Shown in pieces: positions 47,221 through 56,426 of a stretch of 64,000 nucleotides of DNA (position 1 is its first letter; every line of letters begins with the position of its first letter). A program made the translations under genes and the position numbers. The notes below the pieces were generated by a model. The model saw nothing but the letters and a program-made list of their open reading frames with translations, was not told the DNA's origin and did no database searches. Location of the stretch: contig NZ_JABETO010000002.1 in assembly GCF_013055795.1 (NCBI RefSeq), positions 191,738-255,737 of the forward strand. Reading direction: 5' to 3'. The DNA is from Streptomyces sp. I05A-00742. Lineage in GTDB: Bacteria > Actinomycetota > Actinomycetes > Streptomycetales > Streptomycetaceae.

Positions 47221-47721
47221 TCACTGTCCTTCCCGGTCAGAGGCGACCGAAGCGAATCCATGCCCCACGGCTGCGTGGCCCCCGGTGGACCCGAAGCCCC
47301 CTTCGCCCCGCGCCGAGCCGGGAAGCTCCGCCACCTCGTGGAAGCGGACCTTCTCGACCTGCTGGACAACCAACTGGGCAACGCGGTCGAACCTCTCGAA
47401 CCGCACGCTCTCGCGCGGGTCCAGATTGACCACAATCACCTTGATCTCTCCACGGTACCCGGCATCGATGGTCCCCGGGGCGTTCACCATGGAGACCCCG
47501 CACCGGGCGGCCAGGCCCGAGCGCGGATGCACGAAGGCCGCATACCCGTCGGGCAGCGCGATCGACACCCCCGTGGGCAGCACCATCCGCTCCCCCGGGG
47601 CGAGCACGGCGGCCTCGGTGGTCACCAGATCGCATCCGGCGTCGCCCGGGTGACCGTAGGAGGGGATCGGCACCTCGGGGTCGACGCGGCGGATCAGGAC
47701 GTCGACGGGCTCACGGCTCAC
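47221..47721 (-). CDS. dut: dUTP diphosphatase (dUTPase)
   Basis: 166-residue trimeric dUTPase that hydrolyses dUTP to dUMP and PPi, keeping uracil out of DNA. All five motifs are seen: GDAGCDL (I), HPRSGLAARCG (II), NAPGTIDAGYRGEIKV (III), RFDRVAQLVV (IV) and RGEGGFGSTGGH (V). About 15 residues follow motif V, a short lineage-specific tail. 4-nt overlap with the PaaI gene upstream. Confidence 0.95.
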   Translation of the reverse strand: MSREPVDVLIRRVDPEVPIPSYGHPGDAGCDLVTTEAAVLAPGERMVLPTGVSIALPDGYAAFVHPRSGLAARCGVSMVNAPGTIDAGYRGEIKVIVVNLDPRESVRFERFDRVAQLVVQQVEKVRFHEVAELPGSARGEGGFGSTGGHAAVGHGFASVASDREGQ

Positions 47722-48302
47722 GGGTTCACCTCGAAGGCTCGGACGACCTTGACCTGATCGGGGTCGGCGAGCGCCGCCTTGATGTCGGCGGGGCGGCCGT
47801 TGTTGATGAAGTGCTCGACCTCGACCTCGATGAAGACCGCGTCCGCGCGGACCGCGACGGGCCCGTCGGGACCGCCGAGCCGTCCGGTGGCCGTGCAGTA
47901 GATCTTGCGGTGGTGGACGGCGACGGCCTCGGCCTCCAGGTACAGCACGCTGTCCACGGGAACGGGCCGCAGGAAGTCCGTCTCCAGCCGGCCGGTGACC
48001 GCGATGACCCGGGTGAGCCAGTTCAGCGATCCCAGCGTCTCGTCCAGCGCCGTGGCCAGCACACCGCCGTGTGCCAGGCCGGGGGCTCCCTGGTGGGCCT
48101 CCTTGACCCGGAACTCGGCCGTCACGGCCACGCCCTCGCGGGCCCGTACCTCCAGGTGCAGGCCGTGCGGTACGCCACCACCGCAGCCGAAGCAGTTCTC
48201 GTAGTGCGCCCCGATGACCTCACCCGGCGCGGGGGCCTCGGGGTGCCGCACCGGCGGCCCGGCGTCGGCCGGCGGTGTCAGCGCTGTCGTTCTTCCACTC
48301 AC
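47718..48302 (-). CDS. PaaI-family (hotdog-fold) thioesterase
   Basis: 194-residue hotdog-fold acyl-CoA thioesterase. HYENCFGCGGGVPHGLHLEV precedes the core helix HGGVLATALDETLG, which carries the catalytic Asp/His region, then ETDFLRPVPVDSVLYLEAE. The substrate is not set. It is first in an operon with dut and DUF3710 and diverges from the DUF3093 gene. Confidence 0.88.
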   Translation of the reverse strand: MSGRTTALTPPADAGPPVRHPEAPAPGEVIGAHYENCFGCGGGVPHGLHLEVRAREGVAVTAEFRVKEAHQGAPGLAHGGVLATALDETLGSLNWLTRVIAVTGRLETDFLRPVPVDSVLYLEAEAVAVHHRKIYCTATGRLGGPDGPVAVRADAVFIEVEVEHFINNGRPADIKAALADPDQVKVVRAFEVNP

Positions 48303-48361
48303 AGGGGCTGACCTTACCCGCGCGAGAGGTGCCCGGTCCCGCCCGTGCCAAGCTTGGGCCC

Positions 48362-48805
48362 ATGCAGCATTACGAAGAACGCCTGACCGCGCCCCGTTCC
48401 TGGTGGACCGTCGCGGTTCTCGTCGGGGTGGCCATGGCCCTGATCACGCTGCCGCTCGGCACCATTCCGATGCTCGTCGGTCTCGTCGGAGGCGTGGCGC
48501 TGGCGACGATCGGGGTCAGCGCCTACGGCTCGGTGCGGATCCGGGTGGTGGGGGACACCCTGCTGGCGGGGGACGCGCGGATCCCGTGCGAGGCGCTGGG
48601 CGAGGCCCGGGTGCTGGACCCGGAGGAGGCCCGTGCCTGGCGCACCCACAAGGCCGACAGCCGGGCGTTCATGCTGCTGCGCGGGTATGTGCCCACCGCC
48701 CTGCGGATCGAGGTCACGGACCCGGCCGATCCGACGCCCTACCTCTACCTCTCCACCCGCTCCCCCGAGCGGCTGGCCGCCGCCGTGGCGGCCGGACGCG
48801 GCTGA
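48362..48805 (+). CDS. DUF3093 membrane protein
   Basis: 147-residue protein: two membrane helices at ~15-60 (WWTVAVLVGVAMALITLPLG; MLVGLVGGVALATIGVSAYG) then a soluble beta-rich domain (IRVVGDTLLAGDARIPCEALGE). DUF3093 is an actinobacterial family next to dut and has no assigned role. ATG at 48362 has almost no ribosome site (TTGGGCCC upstream), so translation may be leaderless. Confidence 0.85.
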   Translation: MQHYEERLTAPRSWWTVAVLVGVAMALITLPLGTIPMLVGLVGGVALATIGVSAYGSVRIRVVGDTLLAGDARIPCEALGEARVLDPEEARAWRTHKADSRAFMLLRGYVPTALRIEVTDPADPTPYLYLSTRSPERLAAAVAAGRG

Positions 48806-48833
48806 GCGGGCCGCGGGGGCCGGAGGAGGCGGC

Positions 48834-49685
48834 TCAGGGCCCTTCCGGGGCCGGCAGCGCGTCCCAGGGCACCTGGCTCCGGCGCAGGTCGGTACGGACC
48901 TTGTCGGCGAGCCTGCGGGTGTCGCGACGGTTCATGACCGCCCCGACGGTCGCGCCGATCATGAAGGGCGCGAGGTTGGGGAGGTTGCGGAAGGTGCGCT
49001 TGAGGACCCGCTGCCGCAGTTCGCGCCGGAGCTGGACGCCGAGCGCCGCGTTGACGCTGGTGGGCTTGGTGACGTCCACGCCGCGCTCGTCGGCCCACGC
49101 CGCGAGGTAGGCGACCGCGCGCTGGCGGGTGGTGCCGGGCGCCCGGAGGCCGTAGACCTCGTGCAGCTCGGCGATGAGTTTGAATTCCAGGGCCGCGACG
49201 CCGACGATCTCGGCGGCGAGCTCGGCCGGCATGGCCGGCGGGACGGGCAGCATGGCCGCGGCCCCGATGCCGGCCCCCACGGTGGACGTGCCGTAGGCGG
49301 CGCCGGCCACCAGTTTGTCGGCGATCTCCTCCGGGCCGAGGCCCGGGAACTGACCGCGCAGGGTCGCCAGGTCCCGTACGGGGATCCGGGGGGCGTTGGC
49401 GATGATCCGGTCGGCGACGGCGGTCAGCCCCGCCCGTGCGCCCCGGCTCCATCGCCTGGCCTTCCCGGTCACCGCGGACCGGCCGTCGGGAAGGGAGTCC
49501 GTGCCCTTCACGACCTTGCCGCCGCGGCCGACCGCGGCGGCGAGCGAGGCCAGGGGGCCCCGCTCGGCGTTCGTGTCGGCCGCATCGCGCTCCACGGCCT
49601 CGTCGGGCCTCGCGGCGTCCCCCGTACGCCCAAGGGCCCCGGACCGCCGCGAGAGCCGCTTCCGGAACGGTTCCGAGCCTGCCAT
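48834..49685 (-). CDS. Conserved hypothetical protein, glycine/alanine-rich helices
   Basis: 283 residues: basic, disordered N-terminus (~1-80), then helical domain with Gly-rich stretches (AAYGTSTVGAGIGAAAMLPVP; FMIGATVGAVMNRRD) that could insert in or lie on the membrane. The pattern recalls EcsC-like proteins, but I cannot confirm it. It is 13 bp downstream of the DUF4193 gene, in the same orientation, so probably co-transcribed. Confidence 0.7.
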   Translation of the reverse strand: MAGSEPFRKRLSRRSGALGRTGDAARPDEAVERDAADTNAERGPLASLAAAVGRGGKVVKGTDSLPDGRSAVTGKARRWSRGARAGLTAVADRIIANAPRIPVRDLATLRGQFPGLGPEEIADKLVAGAAYGTSTVGAGIGAAAMLPVPPAMPAELAAEIVGVAALEFKLIAELHEVYGLRAPGTTRQRAVAYLAAWADERGVDVTKPTSVNAALGVQLRRELRQRVLKRTFRNLPNLAPFMIGATVGAVMNRRDTRRLADKVRTDLRRSQVPWDALPAPEGP

Positions 49686-49698
49686 CGCAGACCCTTGC

Positions 49699-49995
49699 CT
49701 ACTCGCAGTCGCGGCAGATCGGCTGGCCGTTCTTCTCACCGGCCAGCTGGCTGCGGTGGTGCACGAGGAAGCAGCTCATGCAGGTGAACTCGTCGGCCTG
49801 CCGGGGCAGGACGCGCACGGACAGTTCCTCGTTGGAAAGGTCCGCGCCCGGCAGCTCCAGGCCCTCTACGGCCTCGAACTCGTCGACGTCGACGGCCGAG
49901 GCCGACTTGTCGTTCCGCCGGGACTTCAGTTCCTCGATGCTGTCCTCGTTGACGTCATCGTCGGTCTTGCGTGGGGTGTCGTAGTCCGTTGCCAT
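49699..49995 (-). CDS. DUF4193 protein with CxxC pairs
   Basis: 98-residue acidic actinobacterial DUF4193 protein, of unknown function. The first 70 residues are charged (EDSIEELKSRRND). The C-terminus has FTCMSCFLVHHRSQL and ICRDCE, i.e. two CxxC pairs ~22 residues apart that should bind zinc. The shape resembles small RNA-polymerase- or ribosome-associated zinc proteins, but this is inference. GGGGGAG ribosome site; large upstream region. Confidence 0.85.
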   Translation of the reverse strand: MATDYDTPRKTDDDVNEDSIEELKSRRNDKSASAVDVDEFEAVEGLELPGADLSNEELSVRVLPRQADEFTCMSCFLVHHRSQLAGEKNGQPICRDCE

Positions 49996-50410
49996 GTCGC
50001 TCTCCCCCTCTGGGTGTCTGCGGTGTCTCCAGCGCACGTAACGCGTGAGAGGCCGGACTTGTGCCCGACCCGAGGCGGAGATTTTGCCTCACATCAAGGT
50101 CTGTTACTCAATCGACACCCAACCGCACACCTGAAGAGGTGATCGGATCGGGTGGCGAACGGGACCGTACACGGTCCGCAGGCCGCTCGTGGCAGCGCCA
50201 TCTCCTGTACTTCCCGTGATCAAGACCCCCGGAAACCCCCATTTTCCAGGCGTTCCCGTCGGGCACCCGATCACGGAGAGTAGATGGCCGGAAGTCTCTG
50301 CGTGTGATCGATCACACACATCGACAGCGTCCATCAGACCGGGAAAATTCCGCCCAAAGCGAACCAGTGTCCGCGCCATTGTCTCAGAATTCCCGGCCTC
50401 GTGGAGTCTG
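49996..50410. promoter_or_regulatory. 415-bp intergenic region with 16-bp palindrome
   Basis: This region lies between the DUF4193 start and the CutS stop, both on the - strand. It contains a perfect palindrome GTGTGATCGATCACAC at 50302-50317. The core TGTGATCGATCACA looks like a shortened CRP-family site (4-bp instead of 6-bp spacer). A - strand TTGAGT (50106-50111) followed ~19 bp later by CAAAAT is a possible DUF4193 promoter. No convincing gene or terminator was seen. Confidence 0.5.
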
Positions 50411-51703
50411 TCAGGTCGGCAGCACCACCCTCATGACCAGCCCGCCGCCCTCCCGGGGCGTCGCGGTGATGCGCCCGCCGTGCGCCCTGGCCACCGAGCG
50501 GACGATGGACAGGCCGAGGCCCACGCCCTTGTCGCTGCCGGTGCGCTCGGTGCGCAGCCGGCGGAACGGCTCGAAGATGTTGTCCAGCTCGTACGCGGGC
50601 ACCACCGGACCGGTGTTCTCCACCACCAGCACCGCCTGTCCCGGCCGGGACTCGGTGGTGACCTCGACCCAGCCGTCCTCCGGCACGTTGTACCGGACGG
50701 CGTTCTGCACCAGGTTCAGCGCGATGCGCTCCAGCAGGACGCCGTTGCCCTGGACCACGGCGGGCTGCCGGGTGCCCCGCAGCTCCACCCCCTTGGCCTG
50801 GGCCTCCCCGCGGGCCTGGTCGAGCGCCTGGGAGGCGACCTCCGCCAGGTCCACGGGCTTGCGGTCCACGATCTCGTTGTCGCTGCGCGCGAGCAGCAGC
50901 AGGCCCTCCACGAGCTGTTCGCTGCGCTCGTTGGTCGCGAGCAGGGTCTTGCCGAGCTGCTGGAGCTCGGGGGGCGCCCCGGGATCGGAGAGATGGACCT
51001 CCAGCAGGGTGCGGTTGATCGCCAGGGGCGTGCGCAGCTCGTGCGAGGCGTTGGCCACGAAGCGCTGCTGCGCCGTGAACGCCCGTTCGAGCCGGTCCAG
51101 CATCTCGTCGAAGGTGTCCGAGAGCTCCTTCAGCTCGTCGTCCGGACCGCCCAGCTCGATGCGCCGGGTCAGGTCCGTGGCGGCGACCCGGCGGGCGGTG
51201 CGGGTGATCTTGCCGAGCGGCGAGAGGACCCGTCCGGCCATGGCGTAGCCGAAGGCGAAGGCGATCACCGCGAGGCCGAGCAGGGCCAGCAGGGAGCGGC
51301 GCAGCAGGCCGTCCAGGGCGATGGCGCGCTGGTGGTTCATGCACGCCTGGACGGTGTTGCTGAACTCGTCGGAGTTGAGGGTGCCGGGGCGGAGGGAGGG
51401 ACAGGCGCTGCCGGTGCTCTCCAGGTTGCCCTGGATGAAGCGGAACGGCAGGTAGCTGCCCTCCCGCATGGCGTCCGCCGCCAGCAGGTAGATGATCGTG
51501 AGCAGCAGGACGCCCGCCATCAGGAACATCCCGCCGTACAGCAGGGTGAGCCGTATGCGGATGGTGGGCCGCAGCCACGGGAACGGCCGCACGACCGGCT
51601 GGCGGGGGTCCCAGGCGGGGCGCGGCGGGCCGGACGGCGGGGGCGGCGGGGCCTGGGGCGCCGCCGCCGGCGGGTGCGGGGAGGAGGGGGACGCGGGAGG
51701 CAT
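50411..51703 (-). CDS. cutS: Sensor histidine kinase, CutS-like
   Basis: 430-residue membrane histidine kinase. A proline-rich N-terminus (1-45) precedes two membrane helices (LTLLYGGMFLMAGVLLLTII; LLALLGLAVIAFAFGYAMAG) around a ~70-residue external domain with two cysteines (GSACPSL and VQACMNH), which could form a disulfide. HAMP, H-box NASHELRTPLAI and ATPase boxes NAVRYN and GVGLGLSIV follow. Partner CutR is 4 bp upstream. In Streptomyces, CutRS has been linked to copper and secretion stress and antibiotic control. The name rests on the regulator and on length. Confidence 0.82.
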   Translation of the reverse strand: MPPASPSSPHPPAAAPQAPPPPPSGPPRPAWDPRQPVVRPFPWLRPTIRIRLTLLYGGMFLMAGVLLLTIIYLLAADAMREGSYLPFRFIQGNLESTGSACPSLRPGTLNSDEFSNTVQACMNHQRAIALDGLLRRSLLALLGLAVIAFAFGYAMAGRVLSPLGKITRTARRVAATDLTRRIELGGPDDELKELSDTFDEMLDRLERAFTAQQRFVANASHELRTPLAINRTLLEVHLSDPGAPPELQQLGKTLLATNERSEQLVEGLLLLARSDNEIVDRKPVDLAEVASQALDQARGEAQAKGVELRGTRQPAVVQGNGVLLERIALNLVQNAVRYNVPEDGWVEVTTESRPGQAVLVVENTGPVVPAYELDNIFEPFRRLRTERTGSDKGVGLGLSIVRSVARAHGGRITATPREGGGLVMRVVLPT

Positions 51704-51707
51704 CGGA

Positions 51708-52361
51708 TCAGATCCGGTATCCGGAGCCGGGCACCGTGACGATCACGGCCGGTTCGCCGAGCTTGCGGCGCAGCGTCATGACGGTGACGCGCACGACGTT
51801 GGTGAACGGGTCGGTGTTCTCGTCCCAGGCCTTCTCCAGGAGCTGCTCGGCGGAGACCACGGCTCCCTCGCTGCGCATCAGCACCTCCAGCACCGCGAAC
51901 TCCTTCGGCGCCAGCTGCACCTCGCGTCCGTCGCGGAACACCTCGCGGCGGTTGGGGTCGAGCCGGATGCCGGCCCGCTCCAGGACCGGCGGCAGGGCGA
52001 CCGTGGTGCGCCGGCCCAGGGCCCGGACGCGGGCGATCAGCTCGGTGAAGGCGAAGGGCTTGGGGAGGTAGTCGTCGGCGCCGATCTCCAGGCCCTCGAC
52101 GCGGTCGCTGACGTCGCCGGAGGCGGTCAGCATCAGGATGCGGGTGGCCAGCTGGAGCTCCACGACCTTGCGGCAGACGTCGTCGCCGTGGACGAGTGGC
52201 AGGTCACGGTCGAGGACGACCACGTCGTAGTCGTTGACGGCGATGCGCTCCAGGGCGGCGGCCCCGTCGTACACGACGTCGACGGCCATGGCCTCCCGGC
52301 GCAGTCCGGTGGCGACGGCATCGGCGAGCAGCTGCTCGTCCTCGACGACGAGTACGCGCAC
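51708..52361 (-). CDS. cutR: Response regulator, CutR-like
   Basis: 217-residue OmpR-class regulator: acidic pocket EDE (7-9), phosphoacceptor D51 (VVVLDRDLPLVHG), LPKPFAFTELIAR, and a winged helix starting at LAPKEFAVLEVLMRSEGAVV and ending GSGYRI. The sequence is as I remember Streptomyces CutR. It is transcribed first, ahead of cutS, across a 370-bp upstream region shared with a small divergent ORF. Confidence 0.87.
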   Translation of the reverse strand: MRVLVVEDEQLLADAVATGLRREAMAVDVVYDGAAALERIAVNDYDVVVLDRDLPLVHGDDVCRKVVELQLATRILMLTASGDVSDRVEGLEIGADDYLPKPFAFTELIARVRALGRRTTVALPPVLERAGIRLDPNRREVFRDGREVQLAPKEFAVLEVLMRSEGAVVSAEQLLEKAWDENTDPFTNVVRVTVMTLRRKLGEPAVIVTVPGSGYRI

Positions 52362-52731
52362 GGGCTCTTCCTTCCTCAGGGGCCCGACGGGCCTGGGGGT
52401 ACGGGGGTGGTTCCGGCGGCCCGGCAGGCAGGCCGGACGACCGCCGGTGGTCCCTCCATCCTGCCCCGAACACCGATAAACCGGCGGTAAGGGGTTCCGG
52501 GCTGCCCGGGGAGGCGGGTTCCCGTCCGTTTCCGGACGGCAGGTTTCCGCGTCGACGGCCGTGGGGAAGACGTCTGCACACCCGCGATCACGACCCTGTG
52601 CCGCGGTACGCCATGACCAGGCCGTACCGCAGGGTTACCACCACGCACGTGATCGTCCTCCCCGGCTCCCGGTCGGGGACACCCCCCGGCACACCCCCGT
52701 GCCACCGAGCCGACCCAGGAGGGGGCGCAGC
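52362..52731. promoter_or_regulatory. Divergent region upstream of cutR with inverted repeat
   Basis: 370 bp between cutR (-) and a small + strand gene. An 8-bp inverted repeat GCGGTACG (52603-52610) / CGTACCGC (52623-52630) with a 12-bp gap could be an operator. GGAGGGGGC precedes the small gene. No certain promoter was assigned. Confidence 0.4.
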
Positions 52732-52899
52732 ATGGACGCGTTCACCGCTGGCATTCTGCAGCGCATAGAGAGCACTCGGAGTGATCTCGACCAGGCCCGC
52801 CGCAGCGGCGACGACTTTCTCGCCGACATGGAACAGGCGGAGCTGGAAGACCTGCACCGCCTCGCGGCGGAGCACGGTGTCGAGGTCAGCGCCGCCTGA
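52732..52899 (+). CDS. Small conserved hypothetical helical protein
   Basis: 55 residues, highly charged and all-helical by pattern: FTAGILQRIESTRSDLDQAR, then DDFLADMEQAELEDLHRLAA with heptad-like spacing, so it may form a coiled coil. A strong AGGAGGGGG site ends ~7 nt before the ATG. It is divergent from cutR and has a terminator after it. The function is not known to me. Confidence 0.75.
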   Translation: MDAFTAGILQRIESTRSDLDQARRSGDDFLADMEQAELEDLHRLAAEHGVEVSAA

Positions 52900-52921
52900 C
52901 CCCTGATCCGTCCGCGGGCGG

Positions 52922-52960
52922 GCGGAGCGCCCCGGTGCGATGTGCGCCGGGGCGTTCCGC
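52922..52960. terminator. Bidirectional hairpin
   Basis: Arms 52922-52935 and 52947-52960 pair with one G-T mismatch (GCGGAGCGCCCCGG / CCGGGGCGTTCCGC). It lies between the 55-residue gene and the convergent inositol monophosphatase gene. Confidence 0.7.
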
Positions 52961-52975
52961 TGTGCCGCGGCGGGC

Positions 52976-53785
52976 TCAGTCGTGCCAGGCGCCCAGCTCC
53001 TCCAGACGGCCCTGGAGCGGCTCGAAGAAGCCGGGCGGGGCGGCGACCACCAGCTCGCCGGAGGCCGGGGCGCCGGGGCGGCCGCCGGTGAGCGCCCCCG
53101 CCTCGCGGGCGATCAGGTCACCTGCCGCGAGGTCCCAGGGGTTCAGCCCGCGCTCGTAGTAGCCGTCCAGCCGTCCGCAGGCGACGTCGCACAGGTCGAT
53201 GGCGGCGGAGCCGCCGCGCCGGATGTCGCGGACCTCGGGCAGCAGCCGGCGCACCACCTCGGCCTGGGCGGTGCGGCGGGCGGCGAGGTAGCCGAAGCCG
53301 GTGCCGAGGAGGGCCTGGGGGAAGTCCGGCGCGGGGCGGACGCGCAGCCGCCGGTCGCCGGCCCAGGCGCCCTGGCCGAGGACCGCGCGGTAGGTCTCCC
53401 CGCGCAGGGGGGCCGCCACGACACCGACGACGGTCTCTCCTGCGTGCTCGGCCGCGATGGAGACGGACCAGGACGGCAGCCCGTAGAGGTAGTTGACCGT
53501 GCCGTCGAGGGGGTCGATCACCCAGCGCACGCCGCTGGTGCCCGGCGCGCTGGCGCCCTCCTCGCCCAGCACCCCGTCGTCCGGGCGGCGCTCGGCGAGG
53601 AAGCCGGTGATCAGCTTCTCGGAGGCGATGTCCATCTCGGTGACGACGTCGATGGGGCTGGTCTTGGTGGCCGCCACCCCGAGGTCGGCCGGGCGGCCGT
53701 CCCTCAGCAGCGCGCCGGCCCGCTCGGCGGCCTCCAGGGCGACGGACAGCAGTTCGGCCTTGAGGGCGTCGGTGAGGGCGTTCAC
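52976..53785 (-). CDS. Inositol monophosphatase family protein
   Basis: 269-residue Mg2+-dependent phosphatase. Metal-binding motifs GEEGA (~75-79), IDPLDGTVNYLYGLP and the C-terminal NPWDLAAGDLIAREAGA are all present. The substrate could be inositol phosphate, histidinol phosphate or a nucleotide such as PAP. 43 bp downstream of the ferrochelatase gene, probably one transcript. Confidence 0.9.
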   Translation of the reverse strand: MNALTDALKAELLSVALEAAERAGALLRDGRPADLGVAATKTSPIDVVTEMDIASEKLITGFLAERRPDDGVLGEEGASAPGTSGVRWVIDPLDGTVNYLYGLPSWSVSIAAEHAGETVVGVVAAPLRGETYRAVLGQGAWAGDRRLRVRPAPDFPQALLGTGFGYLAARRTAQAEVVRRLLPEVRDIRRGGSAAIDLCDVACGRLDGYYERGLNPWDLAAGDLIAREAGALTGGRPGAPASGELVVAAPPGFFEPLQGRLEELGAWHD

Positions 53786-53828
53786 GGGTGTGCTCCTTGC
53801 CTGGTGGCGGGTGGTGGGTGCGGCCGGC

Positions 53829-54956
53829 TCACCGGTAGGGGCTGTCCGCGCCCGCGGCGGCCGGACGCGGCGCCCTGGCCGGGCAGCAGCCGACGGGGCA
53901 GAGGTCGTGGGAGGGCCCGAGGGCGCCCAGCGCGCACCGCTCGGGCCGCTCGCCCCGCTCGGTGGCGGCCCGTTCCAGCACCAGCTCGCGGACGGCGGCT
54001 GCGAAGCGCGGGTCGGCGCCCACCGTCGCCGCGCGGGCGACGGGCAGGCCCAGCTCGACGGCCTTGGCTTTGGCCTCCGTGTCGAGGTCGTACTTGACCT
54101 CCATGTGGTCGGAGACGAAGCCGATGGGGATCATCACCACCGCGGGGGCGCCCTCGCCGTGCGCCGCCTCCAGGTGGTCACAGATGTCCGGTTCGAGCCA
54201 CGGGATGTGCGGGGCACCGCTGCGGGACTGGTAGACGAGGCGCCAGGGGCGGTCGGCCCCGGTCTCCGCGCGCACGGCGTCGGCGATGGTGCGGGCCACG
54301 TCGAGGTGCTGGGCGACGTACGCGCCGCCGTCGCCGTGGTCCTCGGCGCGGCCCGAGGTGTCGGCGGCGGCCGTGGGGATGGAGTGGGTGGTGAAGGCCA
54401 GGTGCGCCCCGGCCCTGGTCTCCTCGGGCAGTTCGGCGAGGGCCGCCAGGGTGGCGTCGATCATGGGGCGGACGAAGCCGGGGTGGTTGAAGTAGTGCCG
54501 CAGCTTGTCGACGCGCGGGACGGGCAGCCCCTCGGCCTCCAGGGCGGCCAGCGCGTCGGCCAGGTTCTCCCGGTACTGGCGGCAGCCGGAGTACGAGGCG
54601 TAGGCGCTGGTGGCCAGGGTGAGCACACGGCGGTGCCCGTCGCGGACCAGCTCGCGCAGGGTGTCGGTCAGATACGGCGCCCAGTTGCGGTTGCCCCAGT
54701 GGACCGGCAGGTCGACGCCGCTCGCCGCGAACTCCTCGCGCAGGGCGCGCAGCAGGTCGCGGTTCTGGTCGTTGATGGGGCTGACGCCGCCGAAGAGGAA
54801 GTAGTGCTGCCCGACCTCCTTGAGCCGCTCCCGGGGGATGCCGCGGCCTCGCGTCACGTTCTCCAGGAACGGGACGACGTCGTCCGGGCCCTCGGGGCCG
54901 CCGAAGGAGAGCAACAGCAGGGCATCGTACGGGGCGTGGGCTGGCTGATCCGACAT
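53829..54956 (-). CDS. hemH: Coproporphyrin ferrochelatase (HemH/CpfC)
   Basis: 375 residues. Inserts iron into coproporphyrin III in the actinobacterial haem pathway. Catalytic His is in [26 protein letters not shown] holds the second conserved His-Glu. A C-terminal cluster ([21 protein letters not shown]) has four cysteines, matching the [2Fe-2S] ligand set of actinobacterial enzymes. Start ATG 54956, weak ribosome site. Divergent from the MFS gene across 192 bp. It precedes the inositol monophosphatase gene. Confidence 0.93.
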   Translation of the reverse strand: MSDQPAHAPYDALLLLSFGGPEGPDDVVPFLENVTRGRGIPRERLKEVGQHYFLFGGVSPINDQNRDLLRALREEFAASGVDLPVHWGNRNWAPYLTDTLRELVRDGHRRVLTLATSAYASYSGCRQYRENLADALAALEAEGLPVPRVDKLRHYFNHPGFVRPMIDATLAALAELPEETRAGAHLAFTTHSIPTAAADTSGRAEDHGDGGAYVAQHLDVARTIADAVRAETGADRPWRLVYQSRSGAPHIPWLEPDICDHLEAAHGEGAPAVVMIPIGFVSDHMEVKYDLDTEAKAKAVELGLPVARAATVGADPRFAAAVRELVLERAATERGERPERCALGALGPSHDLCPVGCCPARAPRPAAAGADSPYR

Positions 54957-55148
54957 GACCACGATCCTGCCACCCCCCACTGACAGCCGCGTCACCCGGC
55001 ACCGCCCGCCGCGCCGGAGGCGGTTCCGGGGCGGCGGGAAATACCGCGCGGCGAACACAGGTTCACCCGTAATCTGTATGGGCCACCCAAGATCCTTACG
55101 GCACCCTCGTCTCGAACCCCTCGTTCCTCTTTCCAGGGCGGAGCCGGC

Positions 55149-56426
55149 TTGTCCAGTCCCTACCGTGCGATTTTCGCCGCGCCCGGCGCCAAGAGCTTCT
55201 CCGCGGCCGGGCTGCTCGGCCGCATGCCGCTGTCGATGATGGGCATCGGCATCGTGACGATGGTTTCGGAGCTCACCGGGGAGTACGGGCTGGCGGGGGC
55301 GCTCTCCGCGACGCTCGCCCTGGCCACCGCGGCGATGGGGCCGCAGGTCTCGCGGCTGGTCGACCGGTACGGGCAGCGTCGCGTCATGCGTCCGGTCACC
55401 CTGCTGGCGCTCGCGGCGACGACGGCGCTGCTGCTCAGCGCGCAGTTGCGATGGCCCCACTGGACCCTGTTCGTCCTCGTGATCGGTGTCGGCGCGGTGC
55501 CCAGCGTGGGCTCGATGGTGCGGGCCCGCTGGGCGGCTCTCTACCGCGACTCCACCGGCGACCTGCACACCGCGTACTCCGCCGAATCCGTCATCGACGA
55601 GGTCGTGTTCATCGTCGGCCCGATCCTCTCCATCGGCCTGTCCACCGGCTGGTTCCCGGAGGCCGGGCCGCTGCTCGCCGGCGTCTTCCTGCTGACCGGC
55701 GTCTTCTGGCTGACCGCGCAGCGCGCCACCGAGCCGGCGCCGGCCGGGCCCGCGCACGGCGGTGGCGGCTCCGCCCTGCGCTCGCGCGGACTGCAGGTGC
55801 TCGTGGGGGCCTCCGTCGCGATGGGCGCCCTGTTCGGCTCCACCGAGGTGGTGACCGTCGCCTTCGCGGAGGAGCTGGGCCACAAGGCGCTGTCCAGCGT
55901 GGTGCTGGCCGTCTGGGCGCTCGGATCCTGCATCGCGGGCACGGTGTTCGGCCTGCTGCACCCCAAGGGGGACCCCGCCCGCCGGTGGCTCGTCGGGGTG
56001 TGTGTGATGGCCGTGAGTATGATCCCCCTGCAACTGGTCGGGAACCTGACGTCCCTGGCCGTGGCGCTCTTCTTCGCGGGCCTCGCCATCGCACCCACGA
56101 TGGTCACCACCATGGCCCTGGTCGAGCAGTACGTACCGCGCGCGAACCTGACCGAGGGCATGACCTGGACGAGTACCGGGATGGCGGTCGGGGTGGCACT
56201 TGGTTCGTCCGCCGCCGGTGCGGTGGTGGACGCCGCGGGGGCCGGTGCGGGGTACGCGGTGCCCGGCGTGGCGGGGGCGCTGGCGGCCGTCGGGGCGTTC
56301 CTCGGGTACCGCCGGCTGCGGCCGGCGCCGGAGTCGGGGTCCCGGCGGGCAGGGACATCCGTTCCGCAGGCTCGGGGAGGGGCTGGCGCACATGACGGAG
56401 ACAGCGAGGACGAGCGCGTGGCGTAA
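55149..56426 (+). CDS. MFS transporter
   Basis: 425-residue major facilitator with about 12 membrane helices. The A-motif is [15 protein letters not shown] between helices 2 and 3; [20 protein letters not shown] and [20 protein letters not shown] lie in the second half. TTG start at 55149. The substrate is unknown. Its last 35 bp overlap the start of the FAD oxidase gene, so they are co-translated. Confidence 0.85.
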   Translation: MSSPYRAIFAAPGAKSFSAAGLLGRMPLSMMGIGIVTMVSELTGEYGLAGALSATLALATAAMGPQVSRLVDRYGQRRVMRPVTLLALAATTALLLSAQLRWPHWTLFVLVIGVGAVPSVGSMVRARWAALYRDSTGDLHTAYSAESVIDEVVFIVGPILSIGLSTGWFPEAGPLLAGVFLLTGVFWLTAQRATEPAPAGPAHGGGGSALRSRGLQVLVGASVAMGALFGSTEVVTVAFAEELGHKALSSVVLAVWALGSCIAGTVFGLLHPKGDPARRWLVGVCVMAVSMIPLQLVGNLTSLAVALFFAGLAIAPTMVTTMALVEQYVPRANLTEGMTWTSTGMAVGVALGSSAAGAVVDAAGAGAGYAVPGVAGALAAVGAFLGYRRLRPAPESGSRRAGTSVPQARGGAGAHDGDSEDERVA

